Shown here: piece after piece, positions 11,237-21,195 of the stretch
Layout: each line of letters opens with the position of its first letter
Numbering within the stretch: position 1 is the first letter of the stretch
Origin: Onchidella celtica
Taxonomy: Eukaryota; Mollusca; Gastropoda; Systellommatophora; Onchidiidae
Assembly (NCBI GenBank): GCA_963931925.1
Contig: OZ007570.1
Location: 55,899,080-55,963,079 of the forward strand
DNA length: 64,000 nt
Direction of reading: 5' to 3'
Notes under the pieces: model-generated
What the model was told of the DNA's origin: nothing
The model's input: only the letters and a program-made list of their open reading frames with translations
Databases searched by the model: none
Made by a program: the position numbers and the translations under genes

Positions 11237-12750
11237 CTTAGGAGTGTTTCGATGCCAAAAATACTGATTTGACTGTTAAAGATGGAATCTCACGTGTATT
11301 GCCGTGGCCTTGGGGGAAAAGGGAAAGGGGCGGACTTATAACTCTGTCTTGGCATCTTCCCTAGGACACTGTCGTGTAATTTATTTTTGATAATTACCAG
11401 CAATAACAAAAGCCAATTAGAAACTGTCGGTAATGCCCTTTTCAAAATGTTATGCAGATCATTTCATTCATCTAGTCTCGTAATCGTATTATCAGCGACA
11501 GGAACAGAAGATGATGGTAACTATAACAATATTGTTACAAAAATCAATTCCCGCCAAGTCCACTCTAACAACCCCCCCCCTTTCCTACATCCCCCCCCCC
11601 CAACTTTTGTTTCCTCCATCTCACACGACCATGACATGTTCCGTTCTGATGCTTACGTTACTGCCCTCATGTTGACGATAACGTGCGAGACCTCGTTATC
11701 GACAGTGTGATTATAAATTCAATTGGATTCGTTGGCCCTCGCCTTACCCTCTCCTTTCCTTCCTGTCCTTCGTTCCATCCCTCGAGTTATGGAAAAGGAA
11801 CATCAATTATACGCTAAAAAATGAAATTTTGCCGGTTTGCGCGAAAATAGATTTTGAAAAATCTCGTTGCACATCGTTTTATTTCTTGTTCAATTTTCAT
11901 TTCCTGAAAATAATAGAAGGTATCAGGTTTCCAAAATTAAAACCCAGACAGAAAGATGGTGCACATTCCATTTTATTAGATGGTGTTAAAATGTGAATTT
12001 GACCTAGACTGGCGTTTATACGGCTTTTTTTTTTTTTTTACACTGGAGCCATGTCCCTTAGATGTGACAAAGATTTTGATGCAGGTTTCTTTCTTCTTTC
12101 AACAGGCATATATCTACAGAGGTTGAAGGAGGAAAACGCATTCTATACAGCTTCTATAGAACAGTAATTTAGTGAAAAGTAACTTAGTTTTGTGCCTGGA
12201 TCTTGCACCCCGTGTAACCCACTACCAGAACAATGGATGATATTCTGTAGTTCTGGTTTGTATTCAGTAACCTGGGTTACGGACATCCTACCTGGGGGCG
12301 TTGTCTGGCGGGACCAATTCCAACAAACCTTAGCATCAACCGAGGACCTATTCTTGCCATTAAATGTCTTATTTATAAACAGTATCCCTTGAGATCTATA
12401 ACTGTTGAACCTAGCATTCTGTTTGCGTTCTTGAGCGCTGTGCAATTGAAGCACAATGAACAGACACATTGTTTGTCATTTAGTGCCCTTTCGTGATTAT
12501 GGAGATTTTACAGTGATATGTGTCTGAGAGATACGGAATTCACCCTTCGTGGACGCTGCCAAATTCTTGACTATAAAACTCCTTGTAATCCAATGCGTTT
12601 TTCTCGAGTCATTGGACAGTGATACAAGAAGCAACTGAAAGACTGTGGCTTTAGCTTTGTAACAAGCGGCTGCTTTTTTTTTTTTGTCTAGGGCTGTATT
12701 TAAAATATTTTATAATATACACATTACATTAAGATAAAAACGATTCCCAG
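11237..12750. other. Non-coding interval before the spliced gene
   Basis: It contains poly-C runs near 11570-11600 and poly-T near 12026-12039 and 12674-12686. Open frames of 108 codons on plus (11387-11710) and minus (12143-12469) have no recognised domain. Upstream exons or a 5' UTR of the gene at 12.7 kb could lie here, but I found no exon with a phase-compatible donor. Confidence 0.4.
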
Positions 12751-12771
12751 GACCCAAGAGCAGGAGTCGTC

Positions 12772-12915
12772 ATGCCAACAAAGGAAACTCCCAGTTACAG
12801 TTCCTCTCGTGTGCAGCGGGCAACTCGGATCAACAGTATCGAAGCAGCCCGCCTCCAACAAAGATTGCGATATATCGAGCAAGCAAAATTACACCAGAGC
12901 AGATTGACCAATCAG
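12772..12915 (+). CDS. Exon of an unrecognised protein gene (N-terminal 48 residues visible)
   Basis: The ATG at 12772 opens a frame of 48 codons ending at CAG, followed by GTGGGC, a usable splice donor, with phase 0. The next exon (15195) also begins in phase 0, so the two join without a frameshift. The peptide is basic and Ser/Gln-rich (PTKETPSYSSS, then RATRINSIEAARLQQRLRYI), with a segment at about residues 19-45 that would form an amphipathic helix. The frame stays open upstream to 12733, and a CAG at 12748-12750 could be an acceptor giving an internal exon that starts at 12751. So the ATG may be either the true start or an internal Met. I did not recognise the family. Confidence 0.55.
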
Positions 12916-13008
12916 GTGGGCTTTTCTGTTCTGTCACTTTTGTCGGATTGTTGGTCTGACTGATAGAATGGATGATGGATTCAGTTATCAGTTTCGGGGT
13001 TATTCTAC

Positions 13009-13245
13009 GAGTGAGCGAGTGAGTGAGTGAGTGAGTGAGTGAGTGAGTGAGTGAGTGAATGAATGAGTGAGTGAGTGAGTGAGTGAGGAGTGAGTGAGTG
13101 AGTGAGTGAGTGAGTGAGTGAGTGAGTGAGTGCGTGAGTGAGTGAGTGAGTGAGTGAGTGAGTGAGTGAGTGAGTGAGTGAGTGAGTGAGTGAGTGAGTG
13201 AGTGAGCGAGTGAGTGAGTGAGTGAGTAAGTGAGTGAGTGAGTGA
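13009..13245 (+). repeat. (TGAG)n tetranucleotide array
   Basis: About 59 units of GTGA with a few point variants (GCGA, AATG, GTAA) and one unit shifted by an extra AG near 13086. It lies in the intron of the spliced gene. The minus-strand THSL repeat frame is an artefact. Confidence 0.97.
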
Positions 13246-13659
13246 CAGAGTGATTAAATGACTGAGATGGTAAGTTAGTAAATTGGTTTCTACGATGTGT
13301 ATAGACAACGAAAGCACCGGTTGAAACTTTGCATACGAGATAGAAAATTCATTTACGAACCCCAGTTACTAAATCTACAATGTAACTTCGAAGTTTATGA
13401 AATCCAATTGTTCTGGCCAAGTATCCTCCTATTACGCTGAGAGTAAAGATCATTCTAGGAATATTTAAAGAAAACTTCTAACCTCTACACATTCATGATT
13501 AAATAATCAGTTGCTTTCACCATTATCTGACAAAACATCGGCGCCAAAACAATAACAAGGTGATGTAAACAGTAAAACATAATAATTTATATAGACAATT
13601 GACAAAATATTATGAAAACCACAGTAAATCTGTAGGGATACAGCAAGGCTTGAAGCAAA

Positions 13660-13790
13660 GTCAACATGTGCTGAAAAAGAAAACAAAAAAACGTTGTATG
13701 TAGTAAAGCCTCGCTTAAGAAATCGTCACTGTGTTATTTCTTACATGAGGCTTTGCTACATACAACCTTTTCTTTTTGCCACATATTGAC
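13660..13790. repeat. Long imperfect hairpin (inverted repeat) in the intron
   Basis: GTCAACATGTG at 13660 pairs with ACATATTGAC ending at 13790. The inner arms GTTGTATGTAGTAAAGCCTC (from 13693) and GAGGCTTTGCTACATACAAC (to 13766) pair with one mismatch, leaving a loop of about 12 nt. Total span is 131 bp. It may be a small MITE or the relic of a foldback element; a structured intronic RNA is the other possibility. Confidence 0.75.
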
Positions 13791-14253
13791 TTACATAGAC
13801 TAGCTGACCTGAGCGAGATAAATCTTGCAAATTCTTTGGTACAAAGTCCAGCTACAAACCTAAGCTTAGATCACTTTAATAACAGTATTTGGATTCAACG
13901 CAAAGACTAAGAGAACTTTTGTTACACCACAATTCAGATGTGATGAAGTTGATTTTCGACCAGCGGTGTGTAAATACAAGTGAAGAACGAAATTTCCGAC
14001 CATGCCTTTCGATTTTATCGACGAAAATATGCCTTTGGTCGGAAATAAATCATGTTAAAGACTGAATTTTGTCCAAAATAAATGTGTCCACGTAACTTGC
14101 TGTCAAAATCTGGGGCAGCATTGCACACAAAGTTTCATAATTTTGGTCACACAGTTATGAAGTTTTATGTGCTTACATATTCACTCTCTAGCTCCAGTGT
14201 GGTAAGAAGTATATGTTAACATTACTGTAATTATTAAACTACCGACAAGATAG

Positions 14254-14268
14254 AACTGATGTTTTGAT
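14254..14268 (+). repeat. Left target-site duplication, 15 bp
   Basis: AACTGATGTTTTGAT, identical to 14994-15008. The two copies bracket the retroposon exactly. Confidence 0.88.
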
Positions 14269-14499
14269 AGACCTGAAAGGTTCGAGAACAGCTGACAACT
14301 CAGAGTTCAATAGTTGAGAGTTCTGGGATATAAAAGACTTCGGAGGAGTCCGACCCCCAGGACATCCCCTATGGACAGCTATATTGTTAAGCACTTATTT
14401 ATCAACTTGTTTATCTTATGTCACACTTATACATACTTATTTATTATCTTTCAGATTATACTTTTCGGATTCCACTACTCCATATCTAACTATGAAGAT
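14269..14499 (+). repeat. Retroposon direct repeat unit 1 (231 bp)
   Basis: Starts AGACCTGAAAGG immediately after the target duplication and ends CTATGAAGAT, where a long poly-T begins. It matches unit 2 except T/C changes near 14389 and 14422. Confidence 0.9.
14329..14336 (+). promoter_or_regulatory. TATA-box-like motif in repeat unit 1
   Basis: TATAAAAG, repeated at 14681-14688 in unit 2. It is a perfect match to the core TATA consensus, so each unit could carry a polymerase II promoter. No transcription start can be shown from sequence. Confidence 0.4.
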
Positions 14500-14620
14500 T
14501 TTTTTTTTTTTTTTTTTTTTTTTATTTTTTAAATTCTCATTAATTTTTATTTATTTTTTAATTTTTAAATTATTTCGTGCTTCAATACTGAACTGTAAAA
14601 CAAGTCAGCTGATAATGAGA

Positions 14621-14851
14621 AGACCTGAAAGGTTCGAGAACAGCTGACAACTCAGAGTTCAATAGTTGAGAGTTCTGGGATATAAAAGACTTCGGAGGAG
14701 TCCGACCCCCAGGACATCCCCTATGGACAGCTATATCGTTAAGCACTTATTTATCAACTTGTTTATCTTATGCCACACTTATACATACTTATTTATTATC
14801 TTTCAGATTATACTTTTCGGATTCCACTACTCCATATCTAACTATGAAGAT
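14621..14851 (+). repeat. Retroposon direct repeat unit 2 (231 bp)
   Basis: A copy of 14269-14499 at an offset of 352 bp. After CTATGAAGAT it continues into CATTTGTATATG, not poly-T, so the two units have different downstream sequence. Confidence 0.9.
14681..14688 (+). promoter_or_regulatory. TATA-box-like motif in repeat unit 2
   Basis: TATAAAAG in the same place in the unit as 14329-14336. If either works, this second one lies inside the retroposon and would drive a transcript containing only the 3' portion. Confidence 0.4.
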
Positions 14852-14993
14852 CATTTGTATATGTATGCTCAAGTATATAGCTATATTTCACTTTCAGATA
14901 TAAGTATTTAATTATTGGCAATCACTGAGTCATGCACAAAATGAATACATTTACAGATCGCATTTCAATCTGAGCCAAAAAAAAACAAAAAAA

Positions 14994-15008
14994 AACTGAT
15001 GTTTTGAT
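14994..15008 (+). repeat. Right target-site duplication, 15 bp
   Basis: AACTGATGTTTTGAT directly after the A-rich tail; identical to 14254-14268. Confidence 0.88.
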
Positions 15009-15194
15009 TGCAATCACCATTTGTCCAAACAACCTATGTGGCCAGAAAGCCATTAAAATGTGAGCCAGCAGCTTACAATTAATTAAACTATTCCTTGATT
15101 TGCTTTCCCAGGGAATCCGCACTATGTCCAAAATGATGGTGCTTAAATTGTCATAGACAATGTCATAGACTAATTCTTTCCTATTGTGATTCAG

Positions 15195-16151
15195 GACATA
15201 CGACTGATTTCCATATCGATCGATTACATTCAAGCGTCCAGTGGACACAGTCCAGAGGCTTGGCGACCAGAACCCAAAGTGCAGGAAAAGGCTGAACCAG
15301 AAGAGCAGGGACCATGCTTTCTGTACGGCGAGAGAATTTGGAGTCGGAAAAAGCGTCGAATTCAGAGACCAATGTCAGCTTTTGAAAGGTCAGGTCGAGG
15401 TATAGACTCTGAGTCAACGGAAGGTGAGGAGTCCATAACGTCACAGCGTCCTCAAAGCAGCCCGGTGAAATGTCACCGGCCTATGACAGCGGTGGGGTAC
15501 TTCACGCCAAATCCTGGGGTGGATAGTGGATTGGACATTTCAGGCACTTCGGATGTAGATGGTGAGATCGACCGTCTCTCAAGTCGTGGGTCCACGCCAA
15601 GAGACGGGGTCACGCCACGGGGCAGGGTCACTCCACACCAGGACTGGGAAGATGATACATCGGATATAACGAAAAAGATTCTGAAGGCTCAAGCTAGAGC
15701 CCAATCTGGCAAGCAACGTTCTCTGTATCAGTCACCAGAAGACGCCATGAACATGCAGTCTTTTAAAAATGTCCGTGGTTTGATTCGTAAAATCAGAATT
15801 TCGGCTACTCCGGTTACCGCGGAGGCTGAAGGACATCCACCCCGCCCCACAACTCCATTCGACAAGGAACAGCCACCCCATAGACCAGGGATGGCTGGAA
15901 ATGGCCTGGGGCGGAGACCTACTTTTGGAGAGATTCTGAACCAAAGACGCCCTACACTGAGTGCAGGGGCGTGGCGTTCTCATCTAAATCAAACCTCCGC
16001 GACGCCGATGTCGATGTCTGCCCATAGAGAAAAAGTCCTGTCTGCCAGAAAAGAACTGAATGACACGAGAACAGCGATAGTGAACGAAAAAGTTAAAGAT
16101 TTTATAAAGAATACTCCACGAGCAAACAGACCTAAGTCCGCGCTCAGGTGA
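15195..16151 (+). CDS. Terminal exon of an unrecognised Ser/Pro/Arg-rich protein
   Basis: A 957-nt frame from an acceptor (CTATTGTGATTCAG, 15181-15194) to TGA at 16149-16151, encoding 318 residues. Joined to the 12772 exon it gives 366. Codon use and composition are clearly protein-like, and this is the longest non-repetitive frame in the window. Basic, proline-rich motifs recur: RPMSAF (about residue 106), RPMTAV (143), RPTTPF (265), RPTFGE (289), RPTLSA (300) and RPKSALR at the C-terminus. There is also a TP-rich stretch (TPRDGVTPRGRVTP, 182-195). A likely helix lies at about 325-355 (REKVLSARKELNDTRTAIVNEK). Most of it looks disordered. I see no signal peptide, membrane segment or known domain. 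RP-x-[ST] arrays occur in some cytoskeletal and ciliary proteins, but that link is only a guess. A later acceptor at TTCAAG (about 15234) cannot be excluded. Confidence 0.75.
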   Translation, partial: DIRLISISIDYIQASSGHSPEAWRPEPKVQEKAEPEEQGPCFLYGERIWSRKKRRIQRPMSAFERSGRGIDSESTEGEESITSQRPQSSPVKCHRPMTAVGYFTPNPGVDSGLDISGTSDVDGEIDRLSSRGSTPRDGVTPRGRVTPHQDWEDDTSDITKKILKAQARAQSGKQRSLYQSPEDAMNMQSFKNVRGLIRKIRISATPVTAEAEGHPPRPTTPFDKEQPPHRPGMAGNGLGRRPTFGEILNQRRPTLSAGAWRSHLNQTSATPMSMSAHREKVLSARKELNDTRTAIVNEKVKDFIKNTPRANRPKSALR

Positions 16152-16232
16152 AACTGTTCATCTTCAAATGCCTGGTTTGGTGCGAGTATTGTAGAGACGG
16201 TTGGATGACGGAATATGTTAGAAATATGTTGA

Positions 16233-16238
16233 AATAAA
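16233..16238 (+). promoter_or_regulatory. Candidate polyadenylation signal
   Basis: AATAAA 82 bp after the stop codon. Further AATAAA hexamers occur at 16527-16532 and near 16746, so longer 3' UTRs are possible. Confidence 0.5.
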
Positions 16239-16251
16239 CTACAGAAATACA

Positions 16252-17834
16252 AACGGGGCGCTAGCGTCGGTTTGTTATGCGAAAGGGGGGAAAAGATGCA
16301 GTGCGCTAGCCTGAGAACGCAAGAGATCAAGAAAAGTGTATTTATGAGGAGGGGAAACTTTTTCTCTTTAAGAGCGGAGGATAATCAGCAGAACAAAGAA
16401 AGACAGATAGAGAAAATTTCAAAGCAGTCGACGCATCTAAACGAAAAGTTTTGCCTTTGCTTAAAGATGCCATGTACGTCATATAAACTGCATGATATGA
16501 TGTCATGTCTCTGAGAAAGAATTTGCAATAAATGGGCCAATCGCACTACATTGGTCTCTCAGTTCAGAAACTTGAGACTTCATCGCGGGAACGATGTGTA
16601 TGTCAATGCCAATTATACAGTGCCAACTTTCACTAAACAATGCTTGTTACCAATAGTGTTAAATTCATATCTTTAAGTACATTTTTAAAAAAAATTCATT
16701 TCGGGCGGCGCACAGAACAACTCGCCGACTCTGAAATGATGAGAAAATAAATATTTAACTTTTTTATCACATAGCATCAACCTCTTCAGTGTCATTTACT
16801 TTCAGAAGCATGTAAAATATTGGATTTAATTATATCAAGGTAGAGTCTTTGTCACATGTGCATCTTATAATGCTTTGTAAATCTAAGGTTATTTTGTGAC
16901 ACATTTTCTGTCAGACTTTAATGCCTTGAGCTCTCAGTCTTGCTTATCTTAAAATAATGCGATATCGCCTCCCCCCACCCCCCACTCCCGACCCCGGAGG
17001 AGGGTCGGCTTTGATTTCTGGGGGGGGGGGGGGAGGTGGGGCGAAAATGAAGAAAAGGGCGACGGGAGAGGAGGGGACAGGAAACGACGAAAGGGGCCGA
17101 ATTGGGGGGGGGGGGGGGCGAAGACATAATTAGAGGGCGATCTGGAGGCAAAAATACGAGGCCGTCACGGAATTGTTCAACATTGCGCGCAGACAGGTGG
17201 TTTTATGAACAGAGAAGACCTATCATTATTTGGTGTGCATTTGATAAAGAATGCGTTCAGTTTTGTTCTGAGTCATAACACACCTTTTGTCACTGACAAG
17301 GCTTTGAAAAACTTGACGTCATAATTTGTGTGCAGTCTTTCTTCTTGCGAAATGTATCCGTTGGGTTGAGTGAGGATTTGAGAGAGAAAAACAAAAAGGG
17401 TTGAGGGGGGGGGGGGAGGTGAGGGCGGAGAGAAACAAAAAAAAGGGGCGGGGAGGGCATGACCGAAAACTTGGGGAGTAAGGGGGCGAATACCTACAAA
17501 AAAAGGTTGAGAACCACTGTTTTATAGTGTTTTATCTATCATCCCGTACATTTCTTGGACTTTTATTCTGCGGCCATAAAAAGAATGGGTTTAACTACAT
17601 CATCATCACATTGGGTAGAATGCTCATTACCAGGGCTGAAAAGCTTGTGAACACGCAGTGGAAATAGCCTATTACCCAGAGAATTCTTTGACTTTCTGGG
17701 TGTTGAACAACATCGCAAGAAAGCGGACAGAATTTGGGGCTTGGCATGTCTGACACAATATTATAATTCATGTTTCAGTTCGAGCGATTTGTAATACTAA
17801 TGCAGATGGATCTAGTCTGTCTGCCTGTCTGTCT
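16252..17834. other. 3' flank of the gene; non-coding, G-rich stretches
   Basis: Poly-G runs occur at about 17021-17032, 17104-17118 and 17404-17416. AGGTTGAGAACCACTG at 17504-17519 looks like the terminal inverted repeat of a hAT-type MITE (CAGTGGTTCTCAACC in reverse), but I did not find the matching opposite end. Nothing else was supported. Confidence 0.5.
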
Positions 17835-18228
17835 GTATGTCTCTCTCGCACACTCGCACACCTATACACACACGCACACACACACACACATACACACACA
17901 CACTTACATACACACACAGAGAGTGGCCGGAGTGGAGTAATAGAGAAAGGAGGGGAGTCGGGGACTGGATAAGGAAACGGAGGAGGGAGGGAGAAAGAGC
18001 GGGGCGGGAGTGGGGGAGGGGGGGGGAGAAGGATAAAGAGACACACAGACAAGACACTGTGTGAGAGAGGCAGAGATTAGAGAGAGACAGAGCGAGAATA
18101 GGAAGAGGCAGGGACAGAGAGAAAAAGAGATGAGAGGCAGAGAGAGAGGATGAGACAGAGAGAACGAGAAGAAAAGAGACACCCAGACAGACGACAGACA
18201 CTCACACACACACACACACACACACACA
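17835..18228. repeat. CA-rich, then purine-rich, then (CA)n low-complexity region
   Basis: 17835-17922 is a CA-rich microsatellite, 17923-18190 is mostly AG and 18200-18227 is pure CA. Long frames on both strands are compositional. Confidence 0.9.
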
Positions 18229-18510
18229 AATAACGCATACAGCCTACAATTTTAAACGCCTCCTTTTCACCCATTAGAATTGCAAGCTTTTATTAGGGTT
18301 AGTGTTAGGATAAATATTAATTACGGGTAACTGGTCAGAGAGCCCTAAAAGCAAATCTTCAATTCATGATCTTTCATTGAATGAACTAGATCTAAAATCA
18401 GGACTCAAACACACACACATACAATTAACGCATAAAGCCAGCTATTCTAATCGCCTCGTTGTCACCCTGTACAATTGCAAGTTTTTGTTTTAATGTTAGC
18501 GTAAGTATAA
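18217..18510 (+). repeat. Diverged tandem duplication (about 195-bp period)
   Basis: The block ATAACGCATACAGCC...GAATTGCAAGCTTTT (18229-18290) is repeated in diverged form as TTAACGCATAAAGCC...ACAATTGCAAGTTTTT (18424-18487). Each copy follows a run of CA dinucleotides. It lies just upstream of the minisatellite. Confidence 0.65.
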
Positions 18511-18521
18511 CAAATCTGCCA

Positions 18522-19996
18522 TACAAGCCTGACAAGTAATTAAGATGCACAAGTCCAACAAGTTCGCTGAAAAATTCCGACAAGTCCAACGCACAAGTCC
18601 AACAAGGTGGCTGAAAAAGTCTAACAGGTCCAAAGTACAAGTCCAACAAGTTAGCTGAAAAATTATGACAAGTCTGATGTACAAGTAGAAAAAGTTGGAC
18701 GCAAAAATCCAACAAGTCAGATGCACAAATCTAACAATTTGACCGAAAAAAGTCTGACAATCCAACGCACAAGTCCAACCAGTTGGCAAAAAAATTTCGA
18801 GTAGTCCGACGCACATATCCAACAAGTTGGCCAAAAAAGTCTGACAATCCGACGCACAAGTCCAAGAAGTTAACCGCAAAAATCCGATAAGTTCCCACGC
18901 GCAAGTATGACACGCTGGCCAAAACTTTGCAACAAGTCTGACGCACAGGTCTAACAAGTTGACCGAAAAAGTCTGACCATCGAACTCACAAGTCCCACAA
19001 GTTGGCCAAAAAATTCCAACAAGTCTGACGCACAAGTAAGACAAGTTGGCTAAAAAATTCCGACAAGTTGACCAAAAAATTTTGACAAGTTGATGCACAA
19101 GTCAAATAAGTTTCCCCAAAAATTTTGACAAGTCTGACAAGTTGGCCAAAAAATTCTGACAAGTCTGACACACAAGTCTGACAAGTTGGCCAAAAGATTT
19201 TGACAAGTCTAATGCACAAATCCAACTAGTTGGCAGAAAAAAGTCTGACAAGTCTAACATACAAGACCAACATGTTGGTCGAAAAGTTTCGACAAGTCTG
19301 ATGCACAAATGCAACAAGTTGGCCAAAAAAAGTCTAACAAGTCTGACGCAGAAGTCCAATAATTTGGATAAAACATTTTGACAAGTCCGATGCACAAGTC
19401 CAACAAGTTGGTCAAAAAATTCCAACACGTCTGACCCAGAAGTACAACAAGTTGGCTAAAAAATGTTGACAAGTCTGACACACAAATCAAAGAAGTTGGG
19501 CGAAAAATTCTGACAAGTTTGACGCGCTAGTCCAATAAGTTGGCTGAAAAATTCCAACAAGTTGACTGAAAATTGACAAGTCTGACATACAAGTCCAACA
19601 AGTTGGCCAAAAAATTCTGACAAGTCTGACGCACAAATCCAAAAAGTTGGCTGAAAAATTCTGACTAGTCCAACAAGTTGACTAAAAAAGTTTGATGTCT
19701 GACGCATAAGTCCAACAAGTTCCCCAAGAAAGTTTGACAAATTTGTCACACAAGTCCGACAAGTTGGCCAAAAAATTTGGACAAGTCTGAAGAACAAGTC
19801 CGATAAGTTGGCCCAAAAATTTTGACAAGTCTGACGGACAAATAGCACAAGTTGGCCGAAAATAGTCTGATAAGTCTGACGCATAAGTCCGGGAAGTTGG
19901 CCAAAATGTTTGACAAGTCGATGAACAAGTCCAATAAATTGGCTGAAAAATTCTGACAAGTCCGACAAGTTGACTAAAAAATTTTGACAAGTCTGT
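18522..19996. repeat. 44-bp minisatellite, array A
   Basis: Diverged tandem units of about 44 bp. A representative unit reads GACAAGTCTGACGCACAAGT, then CCAACAAGTTGGCCAAAAAA, then TTCT. About 33 units are present, with many substitutions and small indels. On the minus strand the consensus has no stop codon in any frame. Because 44 is not a multiple of three, the frames follow one another to give a 44-residue super-repeat (QNFLANLLDLCVRL, then IFWPTCWTCASDL, then EFFGQLVGLVRQTC). The resulting long overlapping frames are best read as a by-product of repetition. Confidence 0.95.
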
Positions 19997-21195
19997 CGCG
20001 ATGTGGGTTAGATGGGGAGAATTCGACTGACACTCTTTCGAGGTCCGCTCCCACAATCGACGAACACACAAAAAAAAATACTTGCACTCTAAAAACTAAA
20101 TAAATCAATTGCTTTGATTTTTAGCAGAACTGTAGGGCAGTTTAATTACAGGAATTAATGTAACAAATATAATTATAAATATAAATATCAATTCAAAGGC
20201 AACTGAATCTAACTAATGAAACTACAGCTTTCTATAAAGACTAACGTATTCAATCTAACTACTTGCAGGTCATATGAGTTAGATGCCAAATAGAATCCGC
20301 GCACGTGGCGAGGGATATAACAGTTTAAATTCTATTAATTCAATGAGACATGTTATGATATGGACATTTCCTCTAGACACGCCATGGAGAATGCTTGTAC
20401 AACCATGCGTTGTCTGGCGGTAGCTCTGAAACTGTCTTCAAAAGTAAGTAGAACAGTTCACTTTCATCATTACAAATTAGTATGGACTCTCACCATGCGG
20501 CCCTCACTGGGAGTGAGAGCGCTGGATGTAAAAGCTGTGGGTTCATATCAAACCAAGTAGCTTAGGCTCTGGAGCTTTAAAACATCACGCTCCTCACAAT
20601 ATGGACTGCTCAACTGCGTCTTAAATGTCTCTCATCTGGCTGAGGACTATCGCCGTCCACTTCGTAAATGGATTGTCTACATGTGGCATCTACCTAAGCT
20701 CTGCACGGGTTTAAATACTAAAGCTATGTCTCGACCTTCCGTCCAGATTCATACATTTGATTGGTGCAGTCGCTTCAGCTCAGCCTGCAATATTAATTTA
20801 TGCTTGTCATGGCCTGGCGCCAAAATCAAGGTCAATTTTACCTAGACAATTTAAAATGCGAAACATTAACTACTAAAATCTTCAACCCCCGTGCTTTCTA
20901 CTCTTATGCACGAATTTCCGAACGCCAACTAAGCGTCTAAATAAACTACCTTTACTCGCCCCTTATCTATGTTAATCAAAATCACGGGGTCGAGAACTGC
21001 TCTGTCATTCCTAGCTATACATTTATTCTGTCTCGCCCCTCCTTCTCTACATCTATCAGAAAAAAGGTGTTTCAAAACAAACTGTTCACGAGAACAGCTC
21101 AAGGACAAATTACGCTGGTTATAATCAACAAGATCGTAAAAATTAACTCACCGACGTCGTGACCTAGCACGGCATTTATGATCCTAATGTGATCA
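19997..21195. mobile_element. 1.2-kb unrelated segment inside the satellite, probable insertion
   Basis: The 44-bp repeat stops at GACAAGTCTG (19986-19995) and resumes at GACAAAGTCTG (about 21197), so an insertion with a roughly 10-bp duplication is possible; the satellite itself contains this word many times, so the duplication is not proof. The segment is mixed-composition, contains a tRNA-like stretch and has no long reading frame. No terminal inverted repeat was found. The element type is unknown. Confidence 0.5.
20500..20556 (+). repeat. tRNA-like SINE head (partial)
   Basis: GAGCGCTGGA (20517-20526) matches the D-arm/anticodon-stem side of many tRNAs. GTGGGTTCATATC (20537-20549) matches the T-arm with the polymerase III B box. 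The spacing is about that of a tRNA, but there is no complete cloverleaf, so this is a tRNA-derived SINE or tRNA pseudogene and not a working tRNA. Confidence 0.4.

Larger units (their letters stand above)
14269..14993 (+). mobile_element. Polyadenylated retroposon with two TATA-bearing repeat units
   Basis: A 725-bp insertion flanked by an exact 15-bp duplication and ending at its 3' end in an A-rich tail (GAGCC followed by A9-C-A9 or so). That combination is the signature of LINE-machinery retroposition. Inside, two 231-bp units (14269-14499 and 14621-14851) differ at only two positions that I could find and start 352 bp apart. The first is followed by a poly-T/AT-rich spacer and the second by a unique 3' tail (14852-14993). 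The last 60 bp of that tail resemble 55684-55756, so the 3' end belongs to a dispersed family. There is no protein-coding frame. It could be a SINE-like or dimeric non-autonomous element, or a 5'-monomer remnant of a larger LINE. Confidence 0.82.
12916..15194 (+). other. Intron of the gene (2279 bp)
   Basis: Bounded by GTGGGC at 12916 and TTGTGATTCAG at 15194. It holds a TGAG array, a 131-bp hairpin, a smaller inverted pair (ATTTCCGACCA at 13992 and its complement near 14037-14047), and a 725-bp retroposon insertion. No other exon was seen inside it. Confidence 0.55.

Noticed and set aside
13000..13317. 105-codon THSL-repeat frame
   Set aside because: It is a translation of the TGAG array.
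14269..14993. LTR element or hammerhead-ribozyme retrozyme
   Set aside because: The direct repeats are not at both ends of the insertion, the target duplication is 15 bp with a poly-A tail, and I found no CTGATGA...GAAA hammerhead core.
20500..20556. Functional tRNA gene
   Set aside because: Only parts of the D and T arms are recognisable; no complete cloverleaf or acceptor stem forms.
19997..21195. Helitron
   Set aside because: It could be read as starting TC, but the required A before the start and a clear CTRR end with a hairpin are lacking.
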